Positions 55,461 through 64,000 of a stretch of DNA of 64,000 nt are shown here, in pieces; the first letter of the stretch is position 1, and each line of letters starts with the position of its first letter. Origin of the DNA: an uncultured Flavobacteriaceae bacterium (GTDB taxonomy: Bacteria > Bacteroidota > Bacteroidia > Flavobacteriales > Flavobacteriaceae); NCBI GenBank assembly GCA_947495135.1, contig CANLXN010000001.1, positions 62,001-126,000 on the forward strand. Reading direction: 5' to 3'. The notes beneath the pieces were generated by a model. It ran no database searches and was not told where the DNA came from. It was given only the letters and a program-made list of their open reading frames with translations. Position numbers and translations under genes: made by a program.

Positions 55461-56780
55461 TTAATCTTCGTCTTCAGCTCTTTTTAAGAGTTTTTCGTTG
55501 ATGTGTTTCTTTTGCTTGATCCCGAGCTTCTTAATATTCTCCACTTTTCTTATTAGATTCCCTTGCCCGGTTAATTTCTTCATCGTAACATCGTAGCTTC
55601 CTTGCACAGTTTTAATTTGGTTTCCAACCTTAATCAAATCGTCGGTAAGATTTACAAATTGGTCGTACAATCTACCAGCCTGAGTGGCAATTTCTAGAGC
55701 GTTTTGTTGCTGCTTTTCATTATTCCACATGCTGTCAATAGTTCGTAGTGTGGCGAGTAGGGTAGTAGGCGTTACAATCACAATATTCTTTTCAAAGGCC
55801 CAATTGTAAAGTGTGTTGTCTGTATTCAAAGCAACCGCGAAAGCAGGTTCTATTGGCACAAAGAGCAATACAAAATCGGGGCTTTCAATTTGATAAATGT
55901 CTTGATAGTTTTTTCCACTTAAATTTTCAATATGGCGCTTTAACGAACCTACGTGTTCTTTAAGTGCAGCATTTCGATCCTCTTCTTCCTCTTCATTTAC
56001 AAAACGCTCGTATGCAGTGAGCGACACCTTAGAATCGATAATCATCTTCTTGTTATCTGGTAGATGAAGTACAACATCGGGTAATTGTCTTGCGCCTGTT
56101 TCGGAGGTAAAACTGTTTTGCACAAAATATTCTCGGTCTTTCTCTAGACCACTTTTCTCGAGCACACGTTCCAAGACTAATTCTCCCCAGTTTCCTTGTA
56201 ATTTGCTATCTCCTTTCAATGCTTTGGTAAGATTGGTCGCTTCCTTACTCATCTGTTCGTTGAGTTCTTTCAAGCCAATAATTTGTTGACGAAGCATGGC
56301 GTGTCGATCGATACTTTCTTTATGTGTCTCTTCTACCTTGCGCTCAAACTTATCGATTTTTTCCTGCAATGGTTTTAAAATACCATCCATGTTCTCCTTG
56401 TTCTGCTTGGTAAATTTCTCCGATTTAACGTCTAATATTTTGTTGGCAAGATTTTCAAATTCTTTGGTAAATTTTTCATTCAGCCTTTCAAGTTCCCCTG
56501 CCTGCTCTCGTAATTTACTTTCAAGATTATCGTTTTCAGCAGTGCGTCTCACTAACTCTTCATTTAGAAAGTCTTTTTCTTTACGTACCTCTTCGCGCTC
56601 CTTTAAAGCCGTTTCAAAACGTTCAGACAGTTTTTCTTCCTGCTCTTTTAATTGAACTAGTCGTTCTTCCAACTTACCAGACTCTGTTTTGGATTTGAGA
56701 CGCGCTATTAAATTACCAACGTAGGCACCTGCCAATGCTGAAATTACCCCAATAAGAAATATGATAAATGGTTCGCTCAT
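55461..56780 (-). CDS. rmuC: DNA recombination protein RmuC
   Basis: RmuC is a predicted nuclease-fold protein that limits inversion-type recombination at repeats. The 439-residue protein has an N-terminal membrane helix (IIFLIGVISALAGAYVGNL), a long coiled coil (about 25-180, Glu/Lys/Leu rich) and the RmuC domain: GNWGELVLERVLEKSGL near 200, LPDVVLHLPDNKKMIIDSKVSL near 236 and SPDFVLLFVPIEPAF near 300. The membrane anchor is usual. It is 127 bases from the BtuD-like gene on the same strand. Confidence 0.96.
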   Translation of the reverse strand: MSEPFIIFLIGVISALAGAYVGNLIARLKSKTESGKLEERLVQLKEQEEKLSERFETALKEREEVRKEKDFLNEELVRRTAENDNLESKLREQAGELERLNEKFTKEFENLANKILDVKSEKFTKQNKENMDGILKPLQEKIDKFERKVEETHKESIDRHAMLRQQIIGLKELNEQMSKEATNLTKALKGDSKLQGNWGELVLERVLEKSGLEKDREYFVQNSFTSETGARQLPDVVLHLPDNKKMIIDSKVSLTAYERFVNEEEEEDRNAALKEHVGSLKRHIENLSGKNYQDIYQIESPDFVLLFVPIEPAFAVALNTDNTLYNWAFEKNIVIVTPTTLLATLRTIDSMWNNEKQQQNALEIATQAGRLYDQFVNLTDDLIKVGNQIKTVQGSYDVTMKKLTGQGNLIRKVENIKKLGIKQKKHINEKLLKRAEDED

Positions 56781-56907
56781 GTGCTTTTCACCGTTTTAAT
56801 TGAATTTTTTAAACTTCTTCTACAGAAAGAAGTAAAGATAATAACTCTAGGCGATTTAAGATAGAAGTATCCCATATAGGATCAATACTATTTCAGATCT
56901 TTTGCAA

Positions 56908-57699
56908 CTACCGAATAGTAAAACGCCCCGTATCCTTATCAAATACAATTGTTTCTTCAGGGAAAAGAGCATTGAATGCACCTTTTTCGATGAGCGCCGC
57001 AGGTGAATCCATTTGAAGTCCTTCATGGGTCAATACCATCATTTTATCACTTAACTGGATTGCTAAATCGATTTCATGAGTCGAAAAAAGAATCGTTTTG
57101 TTAGTTTCACTGGCCAATTTCTTTAGAAGTTTTAAAACATAAGCACGATGATAAAGATCTAAATGCGTAGTGGGTTCATCTAAAATAATGAGTGGCGTAT
57201 CTTGGGCCAAAGCACGCGCAATGGCTACTCGTTGCATTTGTCCATCACTTAATTCGAAACATTTCCTTTGAGCGAGGCTGGAGGTATCTGTATGGTCCAG
57301 TGCCCATTGTATCGTTTCTTTATCCTTTGGAGAGAGTTGTCCCAGCCAGTTGGTATGTGGCTGTCTCCCCAGTGAAACAAATTCGAGAACACTTAAATTT
57401 TTAGAGGAAGGTGGTTCGGTGAGCACAACGCTTAAAACACCTGCCAATTCTAGAGGATGGTATTTGGAGAGTTCTTTACTGCCAATTTCTATTTCTCCTG
57501 TCAATGGTGTTTGCATTCCCGCAAGGGTTCTGAGCAAAGTCGATTTTCCGATTCCGTTTGCTCCTACAAGGCTAATAAGAGATCCTTCTGAAAATTGAAA
57601 ATCTAAATCACTCGCAACAGCGGTTGTTTTCTTTTTACTGAAATATCCTACCGAGAGCTCGCGTGCTTCTAAAATGATATGTGTGCTTTCCGAAGCCAT
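56908..57699 (-). CDS. ABC importer ATPase (BtuD/FecE-like)
   Basis: This 263-residue ATPase has Walker A GANGIGKST near residue 41, signature LSDGQMQRVAIARALA near 147, Walker B LIILDEPTTHLD near 169 and the H-loop in FSTHE near 204. It is the energy unit of a type II importer for iron chelates, heme or cobalamin. Its start overlaps the stop of the permease gene by one base. Confidence 0.95.
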   Translation of the reverse strand: MASESTHIILEARELSVGYFSKKKTTAVASDLDFQFSEGSLISLVGANGIGKSTLLRTLAGMQTPLTGEIEIGSKELSKYHPLELAGVLSVVLTEPPSSKNLSVLEFVSLGRQPHTNWLGQLSPKDKETIQWALDHTDTSSLAQRKCFELSDGQMQRVAIARALAQDTPLIILDEPTTHLDLYHRAYVLKLLKKLASETNKTILFSTHEIDLAIQLSDKMMVLTHEGLQMDSPAALIEKGAFNALFPEETIVFDKDTGRFTIR

Positions 57700-58730
57700 T
57701 AAAATAATAATTTACGTTTCCGAACCAATAACCAAATCACCACGGGTGCTCCCACTAAGGAAGTAATTGCATTAATAGGAAGTGTATATTCACTAAATGG
57801 AACCTGAGCAATAATATCACAAAGCAGCATGACGATACTCCCGCAAATTAACACGGCTGGGATTAAAATACGGTGATTGGAGGTAGTTATAAGTTGTCTT
57901 GTGATGTGTGGTATTGCCAAACCTATAAAAGCAATAGGCCCAGCAAAAGCCGTAATGCCTCCTGCCAAAATACTAGTAGTTATTATAATGACTAGGGTAG
58001 TTCGTTTTATTTGCACTCCCATGCTCTTCGCATAGTTTTCCCCTAGCAAAAGAGCATTTAACGATTTACTAGCCAAAAAGCTAATAGCAATGCCCAAAAC
58101 CACACAAATACTTAAAATAAGGACTCCGCTCCATGATTGGCTTCCCAAACTTCCAAAGGACCAAAATACATATTGTTGGAGCTGCTCTGCGCTGCTGAAA
58201 TAAGACAGAACGCCTACTACAGCCGCGGTAACACTTCCAAACATAAGTCCGATAATAAGTATAGCCATGGTGTCCTTTACTCTCAAGGTGACCGCTAAAA
58301 CCGCCAACAATACTAAAAAACTCCCCAATGCCGATGCAATTACCAAACTCCATTCGTTCGTCAATAAACTTCCCAATATACCGCCAAACGCACCCGCTCC
58401 CAAAATAAGCACTGCAACTCCTAAGCTGGCTCCACTGCTCAAACCTAATACAAAAGGACCTGCTAAGGGATTTCGAAACAATGTTTGCATTAAAAGCCCC
58501 GAAACGGCAAGACCACTTCCTACCAATAGCGCCGTAATGGCCTTCGGCAGCCTGTAGTCTATTAAAATGTAATTCCAAGTAGGTTTGGAGGTTTCTCTAC
58601 CGGTGAGAGCGGCAAATATTTCTTCCAAAGGAATGGCAACCGAACCTAGACTAACATTGAGCAAAAAGACCGCTAACAGCAAGAGGAGCAGAAAGAAAAA
58701 CATTTTGCTGTATGATCTGGTGGTTTCCAT
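57699..58730 (-). CDS. FecCD/BtuC-type ABC permease
   Basis: This 343-residue permease has about ten helices and the FecCD motifs YRLPKAITALLVGSGLAVSGLLMQ near 50 and AFAGPIAFIGLAIPHITRQL near 265. It forms a homodimer with the ATPase encoded next. Its start overlaps the stop codon of the upstream binding-protein gene by one base. Confidence 0.95.
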   Translation of the reverse strand: METTRSYSKMFFFLLLLLLAVFLLNVSLGSVAIPLEEIFAALTGRETSKPTWNYILIDYRLPKAITALLVGSGLAVSGLLMQTLFRNPLAGPFVLGLSSGASLGVAVLILGAGAFGGILGSLLTNEWSLVIASALGSFLVLLAVLAVTLRVKDTMAILIIGLMFGSVTAAVVGVLSYFSSAEQLQQYVFWSFGSLGSQSWSGVLILSICVVLGIAISFLASKSLNALLLGENYAKSMGVQIKRTTLVIIITTSILAGGITAFAGPIAFIGLAIPHITRQLITTSNHRILIPAVLICGSIVMLLCDIIAQVPFSEYTLPINAITSLVGAPVVIWLLVRKRKLLF

Positions 58731-59866
58731 TATTTAAGCGGACTAAAAAAGAAAAGTTCGTATTCTGGCAGCAGTTCTGGATGTAATATTTTAACCATAT
58801 CCTTTAAAACGATGTCTGGTCTATTAGGCGCTAATTCGTAATAAAGCACACCTCCATTTGCACCTTTTTTGGCGTTGAAAGTGTAGATGTTTTTATTCTG
58901 AAAAGCATCAAACTCCGCATAAACAGAGTGCGATTCCTGAAGTTTCTCATAGTCACTAAACTGTCCTGGCCCAATCCAAATTTGAGCATTCCTACCCTTA
59001 TCTAGAACTGTTTCTAAATTGAGGGATAGACTCCCAGTACCTTCACTGTCTTGCCAGAGGTAGGCACCGTTGGCATCATCAATAAAACGAGCCGCCCAAC
59101 TATTTCCTTGCGGCATGTACCAAATATCTTTATACATGGCTCCACTCAAGACAGTTGGTTTTGAACTAGTGGTCGCTACCAGTTCTTTTACCTGGTTGTA
59201 ACTTTTTTCAATTTCAGAAAAGATACTATCTGCTTCTCGCTTTTTGTTAAAAAGAATCCCGAAGAATTTGATCCATTCAGCCTTTCCGAGCGGGTGGGTT
59301 TCGGTCCAATCTCCATTATACATTACTGGAATACCGGTTTTTTGAATAGTGGATACTGTTTTGTTTCCACCCTTCACGGCAAAGGTGATGACTACATCTG
59401 GCTGCAAATCGATTAATACTTCCGTGTTAAGATCTTCGTTTTTACCTAACTCTTTGATCGTACCGTTATCAATTAATTTGCGCGTTTTTTCTGAAGAGAT
59501 GTAATCTAGATTGGGGAATCCCACCAATTTATTTTCTAAACCCAGCATTTCTAGAGAAGGAATGTGAGTGGTGGAGGTTACTACTATTTTTTCAATAGGG
59601 ACTGGAATTACCGCATCTATATTAGGCGTAGTATGCGTGATAGATCCTTTGGGAACAATGGCATATTTGAAACTTTCAGTAGCTCCAGGCCATGGATTTT
59701 TTATATGAATTATTTTTAGACCATTTTCCTCAATTACCTTAAAGCCCTTGGCATATTTTATGGTGGTTTTTGTTTCGAGCTGAACTTTCGGGTTTTTTAT
59801 TTCCTGTTTACAGGAGATGAGCAAACATCCAACCACAATGAGACCAAAGAATTTTATCATATTCAA
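58730..59866 (-). CDS. Helical-backbone metal-chelate-binding lipoprotein (BtuF-like)
   Basis: This 378-residue lipoprotein has lipobox LLISC near residue 19. The two-lobed helical-backbone (PBP-like) fold shows in KIVVTSTTHIPSLEMLGLENK, EVLIDLQPDVVITF and the long linker helix around SIFSEIEKSYNQVKELV. Such proteins bind iron-siderophore, heme or cobalamin. No cobalamin riboswitch lies in the 73-base gap upstream, so a B12 role is not supported by regulation. First gene of the importer operon. Confidence 0.92.
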   Translation of the reverse strand: MNMIKFFGLIVVGCLLISCKQEIKNPKVQLETKTTIKYAKGFKVIEENGLKIIHIKNPWPGATESFKYAIVPKGSITHTTPNIDAVIPVPIEKIVVTSTTHIPSLEMLGLENKLVGFPNLDYISSEKTRKLIDNGTIKELGKNEDLNTEVLIDLQPDVVITFAVKGGNKTVSTIQKTGIPVMYNGDWTETHPLGKAEWIKFFGILFNKKREADSIFSEIEKSYNQVKELVATTSSKPTVLSGAMYKDIWYMPQGNSWAARFIDDANGAYLWQDSEGTGSLSLNLETVLDKGRNAQIWIGPGQFSDYEKLQESHSVYAEFDAFQNKNIYTFNAKKGANGGVLYYELAPNRPDIVLKDMVKILHPELLPEYELFFFSPLK

Positions 59867-59939
59867 AAGTAAGGATTTAGTTGAGAGTCGGTAGCGGATG
59901 TTTCGAGAAAATTTCAGCTTATAAAAAGTAGAAATTTAA

Positions 59940-61085
59940 TTATTTCAGCTTTTTTCTTCGATTGGTCTCGTAGTCGGTAAAAATCATTTCTCCTAAGCCT
60001 TTTAGACCTGTGTAGAATGCCTTTCCTTGATTTGCTTCGGTAAAATTATCTACAAACTGCTGCAAATAGGGGTCGCTTGCAATCATAAACGTAGTAATTG
60101 GAATATGAAGTTTTCTAGCTTGGCGAGCCATGGTATAGCACTTGCTCACAATATGCGGATCTAAGCCAGCACTGTTTTTATAATAGGTTCCGTCGGGTAA
60201 ATTAAGACAACTAGGTTTTCCATCGGTGATCATAAAGATCTGCTTGTTGGTGTTCCGCTTTCTGCGAAGCATGTCCATCGCTAATTGTAGTCCGGCCACG
60301 GTATTGGTGTGATAGGGGCCTACATTTAAATAAGGAAGGTCTTTTATTTCGATAGGCCAAGCATCGTTCCCAAAGACTAGAATATCGAGGGTATCTTTTG
60401 GGTAGCGCGTAGTAATCAATTCGCTTAGCGCCATGGCTACTTTTTTAGCAGGAGTAATGCGATCTTCCCCATACAGAATCATGCTATGACTAATGTCGAT
60501 CATTAGAACCGTACTCATCTGTGCTTTAAACATGGTTTCTTCCACTACCAAGTCGTTTTCGGTGAGGTGCAGATCTCCAATTCCATGATTAATTTGTGCG
60601 TTTTTGAGGCTTTCGGTCATAGAAATGCGTTCCAAGGCATCACCAAATTGGTAGCCTCTATACTCGCCAGACTGTTCGTCTCCACGTCCTGTATGTTTGG
60701 TTTTGTGATTTCCAGCCCCACTTCTTTTAAGGTTTCCAAAGATTTGTTCTAGGGCTCTTTTCCGAAGTGAGCGTTCCAGTTTTTCGGTAATTTTGTTCCC
60801 GCCTTTACCTTCACCGCTTCCATCTCCTTTCGCGTCGGGACGTATTTCTTCGCGAATGTAACCTTTATCTTTTAACTCTTGGATAAAGTCGTCTATGGTA
60901 TAATCTTCGGTCGTAAGTTTATACTCATTGTCCAGTTGTTTTAGCCATTCGATGGCTTCGTCAAAATCGCCTGAAGTATGTGTAATCAATTCCTGAAAAA
61001 TCTCGAATAGACGTTCAAAAAGTGATTGTTCTTTGGGAGTGTGTTTTGTAAATACAAAGCCAGTAGGTCTGGGTTTCTTCTTCAT
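59940..61085 (-). CDS. VWA-domain protein, magnesium-chelatase/MoxR-partner type
   Basis: This 381-residue cytosolic protein has a helical N-terminus, a Gly/Lys-rich linker (about 85-145) and a von Willebrand A domain from about 190 with metal-site residues D197, S199 and S201 in DISHS. The middle shares the KITEKLERSLRKRALEQIFG pattern of VWA proteins that work with MoxR/BchI-type AAA ATPases. No AAA ATPase gene is adjacent in this window. It lies 73 bases upstream of the BtuF-like gene on the same strand, so co-transcription is possible. Confidence 0.88.
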   Translation of the reverse strand: MKKKPRPTGFVFTKHTPKEQSLFERLFEIFQELITHTSGDFDEAIEWLKQLDNEYKLTTEDYTIDDFIQELKDKGYIREEIRPDAKGDGSGEGKGGNKITEKLERSLRKRALEQIFGNLKRSGAGNHKTKHTGRGDEQSGEYRGYQFGDALERISMTESLKNAQINHGIGDLHLTENDLVVEETMFKAQMSTVLMIDISHSMILYGEDRITPAKKVAMALSELITTRYPKDTLDILVFGNDAWPIEIKDLPYLNVGPYHTNTVAGLQLAMDMLRRKRNTNKQIFMITDGKPSCLNLPDGTYYKNSAGLDPHIVSKCYTMARQARKLHIPITTFMIASDPYLQQFVDNFTEANQGKAFYTGLKGLGEMIFTDYETNRRKKLK

Positions 61086-61233
61086 ATTTTAAAGATAGTT
61101 CTTTTTGGTAAGAAAAATAATCGGGATTAACAGCCTTTTAAGAGTTCTACCTATACATTTTAGTACCTTTAGGTTTCAGATCTAAAAAAACCAACGTTCA
61201 ATTAAAAGACTACTCTTCTTGTAGGTTCAGCAA

Positions 61234-64000
61234 ATGAAAAAAATATTCCTCCTGGCACTTTTATGTGTGTTCTCTTCCCTTTCGGCTCAAAAATTATCAA
61301 TGGATATCCTCAAGGATATGAAACCCAGAAATATAGGCCCCGGCGGTATGTCTGGACGTGTAACTGCTATAGATGTAGTAGAGAGCGATCCAGATGTAAT
61401 GTATGTGGGTACTGCTTCTGGCGGACTTTGGAAATCGACCAGTGGCGGGATCAAATGGGACCCTATTTTTGATAATCAACCCACTGCTTCTATTGGTGCT
61501 ATTGCTATACAGCAGAGTAATCCTTCTGTTATTTGGGTGGGAACCGGAGAAGGTAACCCGCGAAATAGTTTAAACGGCGGATTTGGAGTTTATAAATCTC
61601 TCGATGGTGGTAAAACGTGGCAATCCATGGGACTGGAGAACACGCGTCATATTCATAGATTAATAGTAGACCCAACCAATCCGAACACGGTGTATGTGGG
61701 AGCCATAGGTTCTCCTTGGGGAGTCCACCCAGAACGTGGTGTCTTTAAAACAACCGATGGAGGGAAAACGTGGAATAAAATTTTGTTCAACAACAATAAA
61801 ACGGGGGTAGCAGATATGGTAATGGATCCATCGAACCCAAATAAACTAATGGTTGCCATGTGGGAGCATAAGCGGGACCCTTGGTTTTTTAAATCGGGTG
61901 GAGAAGGTTCTGGACTTTATATTACACATGACGGAGGAGATACTTGGGAGAAGCGAACCGATGCAGACGGATTGCCAAAAGGAGAACTAGGGAGAATTGG
62001 TATTGCTATTGCTCCCAATAAACCGAATATTGTATATGCCTTGGTAGAGGCAAAGAAAAATGCGCTGTATAAGAGTGAAGATGGCGGCTTTAATTGGAAG
62101 ATGATTAATGACAAAAATGACATTGGTAATAGGCCCTTTTATTATTCTGAAATATACGTAGACCCAGAGAACGAGAATAGAGTCTTCTCAGTGTTCACCT
62201 ATGTGAATGTTTCTGAAGATGGAGGCAAGAGTTTTAAAGAATTGATGCCTGCTTATGGAGTAGATAATGGGGTTCACCCAGATCATCATGCCTGGTGGAT
62301 TCATCCTTCGAATGGTGACTTTATGATCGATGGGAACGACGGCGGAATGAATATCACAAGAGACGGGGGTAAATCATGGCGTTTTATAGGAAATCTTCCA
62401 GTAGCACAGTTTTACCATATAAATGTGGACAACGAATTTCCTTACAATGTCTATGGAGGAATGCAGGACAACGGAAGTTGGAGAGGACCAGCATACGTAT
62501 GGAGAGCTCAAGGAATTAGAAATAGCTACTGGCAGGAAATTTCGTTTGGAGACGGATTTGACGTAGTTCCAGATAAAGACGATAGCAGGTATGGCTGGAG
62601 TATGAGTCAGCAAGGTTACGTAAGCAGATACGATTGGAAGACTGGTAATAATTATTCGGTACAGCCAACGCATCCGGATCCGGATATGAAACTCCGATTT
62701 AATTGGAATTCGGCTATCAATATAGATCCGTTTAGCAATAAGACTATATATTTTGGTAGTCAGTTTGTCCATAAGAGCATAGATAAAGGACTTACATGGG
62801 AAGTGATTTCACCAGATTTAACTACCAACGATCCCGAAAAGCAAAAGCAGAGTGAGAGTGGTGGACTTACCATGGACGCCACTGGAGCTGAAAATCATAC
62901 TACAATTTTGGTAATTGAGCCTTCTACCTTAGAGCAAAACATGCTTTGGGTTGGAACAGACGACGGAAGAGTTCATTATACTCAAAACGGAGGGCAAAGC
63001 TGGAACGATGTGAGCAAAAACATCAAAGGCCTGCCAGAGGGAAGTTGGATTGTCCAAATAAAAGCCAGTAATAAAGTAAAGGGGGAAGCCCTTTTAGTTG
63101 CCAACGATTACAGGAGGTTTAATTATACCCCGTATGTTTATAGAACTACTAACTATGGAAAGTCTTGGCAGCGTATTGTGGATAGTAATGATGTAATTAG
63201 TTTCGCCCTTTCCATTGTAGAGGATCCTATTGAAAAAAATCTATTGTTTTTAGGAACAGACGATGGTTTATATGTGTCTATCAATGCAGGAAACGATTGG
63301 CAGAAATGGAACCACGGTTTTCCTACTACCTCGGTAAAGGATTTAGTGATTCATCCAAGAGAACACGATTTGGTAATTGGCACCTTTGGAAGAGCGGCTT
63401 GGGTGTTGGACGACATTAGACCATTGAGAAAAATAGCCAAGAATAAAAATGTGCTAAATACCGATATTACTCTCTTTGATCCTCCAACTGCTTATCAAGC
63501 GGCATATCAGCAGGCCAGTGGAAGTAGATTTGGAGGAGACGCTTTGTACAATGGAGAAAATAGAGATTACGGAGCACAGTTTAAGTATTTTTATAAGGCT
63601 CCTTTAGCCTCAGTTACTGAAGATGATAAAGAAGATGACGAGGATGAAGCAGAAGATGACTTAGATGTGAAAATTTCCGAAGAGAAAAATATGCCAAGTA
63701 AGGATTCACTCTACTTAAAGATTTACGATGGAGATAGACTTATACGAAGCCTTAAAAGAAAAAAACCAGATAGCACTGGAATCTATAATTGGAGTTGGTA
63801 TTTGAGTGAAGCAGGAGGAGACAGACCTTCTCGGAAGATTAGAGAACGGAAGAGAGAACCAAGTGGAGTTGAGGTGAAGCCTGGAACGTATAAAGTTGAG
63901 TTGAGTTCGGCCAGCGGTACTTCTTCTAGTACTATTAAAGTGGAATCCGATCCTAGACTGAAGGTTTCCCAAAAGGCAATTGACGACAGTTACGCCGCCG
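61234..64000 (+). CDS. Large Asp-box (BNR/sortilin-like) beta-propeller protein, 3' end beyond window
   Basis: The frame starts at ATG 61234 and stays open to the window end (922 codons seen). A signal peptide (MKKIFLLALLCVFSSLSAQ) is followed by at least ten Asp-box/BNR hairpins such as SLDGGKTW, TTDGGKTW, THDGGDTW, TRDGGKSW and TQNGGQSW, which build one or two large propellers as in VPS10/sortilin-like and exo-sialidase-like proteins. An acidic linker (EDDKEDDEDEAEDD) lies near residue 795. The start is GxxGGMSGRVTAI-like near 40, common in secreted flavobacterial homologues over 1000 residues long. Ligand or substrate unknown. No stop is present in the window. Confidence 0.88.
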   Translation, partial: MKKIFLLALLCVFSSLSAQKLSMDILKDMKPRNIGPGGMSGRVTAIDVVESDPDVMYVGTASGGLWKSTSGGIKWDPIFDNQPTASIGAIAIQQSNPSVIWVGTGEGNPRNSLNGGFGVYKSLDGGKTWQSMGLENTRHIHRLIVDPTNPNTVYVGAIGSPWGVHPERGVFKTTDGGKTWNKILFNNNKTGVADMVMDPSNPNKLMVAMWEHKRDPWFFKSGGEGSGLYITHDGGDTWEKRTDADGLPKGELGRIGIAIAPNKPNIVYALVEAKKNALYKSEDGGFNWKMINDKNDIGNRPFYYSEIYVDPENENRVFSVFTYVNVSEDGGKSFKELMPAYGVDNGVHPDHHAWWIHPSNGDFMIDGNDGGMNITRDGGKSWRFIGNLPVAQFYHINVDNEFPYNVYGGMQDNGSWRGPAYVWRAQGIRNSYWQEISFGDGFDVVPDKDDSRYGWSMSQQGYVSRYDWKTGNNYSVQPTHPDPDMKLRFNWNSAINIDPFSNKTIYFGSQFVHKSIDKGLTWEVISPDLTTNDPEKQKQSESGGLTMDATGAENHTTILVIEPSTLEQNMLWVGTDDGRVHYTQNGGQSWNDVSKNIKGLPEGSWIVQIKASNKVKGEALLVANDYRRFNYTPYVYRTTNYGKSWQRIVDSNDVISFALSIVEDPIEKNLLFLGTDDGLYVSINAGNDWQKWNHGFPTTSVKDLVIHPREHDLVIGTFGRAAWVLDDIRPLRKIAKNKNVLNTDITLFDPPTAYQAAYQQASGSRFGGDALYNGENRDYGAQFKYFYKAPLASVTEDDKEDDEDEAEDDLDVKISEEKNMPSKDSLYLKIYDGDRLIRSLKRKKPDSTGIYNWSWYLSEAGGDRPSRKIRERKREPSGVEVKPGTYKVELSSASGTSSSTIKVESDPRLKVSQKAIDDSYAA

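Noticed and set aside
58081-58578. 165-residue second frame inside the FecCD-type permease
   Set aside because: It lies fully within the conserved permease and is rich in Cys, Arg and Trp from frame-shifted membrane codons.
59867-59939. Cobalamin riboswitch before the BtuF-like gene
   Set aside because: The gap is only 73 bases and has no B12-box-like sequence; no such element was seen before the VWA gene either.

Overview
The window is ordinary chromosome of a marine-type member of the Flavobacteriaceae (Bacteroidota). The base composition is AT-rich. Several promoters fit the Bacteroidota pattern TTG-N18/19-TAnnTTTG. There are four proteins with C-terminal type IX secretion (T9SS) sorting domains, and many flavobacterial families (DUF4252, DUF4199, DUF2147, DUF3857, DUF5777, YceI). 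Ribosomal protein L31 is the zinc-free B type and CarB is the short form. No transposase, integrase, phage gene, CRISPR array, tRNA or rRNA was seen, so the species cannot be named from this window.

Layout. Bases 1-1478 hold two DUF4252 genes (the first cut by the window edge), then a 509-base gap with two tandem copies of a structured RNA element, each ending in its own terminator. Bases 1479-4239 (minus) hold purB, a HEAT-like helical protein and a sirtuin that lacks its zinc cysteines. Bases 4420-9604 hold trmH, a VOC protein, rdgB, a DEAD-box helicase with a hairpin in its leader, a carboxypeptidase-regulatory-like protein and a small membrane protein. Bases 9883-16331 hold a secreted orphan, an aldehyde dehydrogenase, a DGPF protein/ECF42 sigma pair with a likely autoregulated promoter, a membrane protein and a T9SS-secreted hydrolase. 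Bases 16441-25592 hold rlmH, a secreted GH9 glucanase, nadC-yihY, two small secreted proteins, priA and an orphan LytTR regulator. Bases 25721-32830 hold the rpsF-rpsR-rplI operon with a probable S6:S18 leader, a MacB-type permease, a polyprenol-phosphate glycosyltransferase, L31 and a GlmU-like protein.

Bases 32931-37489 (minus) hold a compact cluster of an ABC ATPase with a changed H-loop, an eight-helix membrane protein and a family-5 solute-binding lipoprotein. This is the best candidate protein system of unknown function here. Bases 37621-44032 hold mtaB, a dispersed intergenic element, pirin and GNAT genes divergent from a hydrolase, a lytic transglycosylase, a half-size TauE/SafE permease, a one-cysteine thioredoxin-fold protein, a TPR protein and rpmH. 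Bases 44134-51111 hold carB and two DUF3857 proteins, one with a transglutaminase triad and one without. Bases 51331-55423 hold a tight operon of heme-c lipoprotein, YceI, OB-fold protein and DUF5777 barrel, followed by two paralogous T9SS cargo proteins. Bases 55461-61085 (minus) hold rmuC, a BtuFCD-like importer and a VWA protein. A very large Asp-box propeller protein starts at 61234 and runs off the end.

The core genes cover purine, pyrimidine and NAD synthesis, ribosome parts, RNA modification and DNA restart and repair. The accessory genes build the cell envelope and secreted polymer-degrading enzymes. The features most worth follow-up are the tandem structured RNAs, the ABC/SBP/eight-helix cluster, the cytochrome-YceI-DUF5777 operon, and the leader or operator structures before the helicase, rpsF, GH9 and ECF42 genes.
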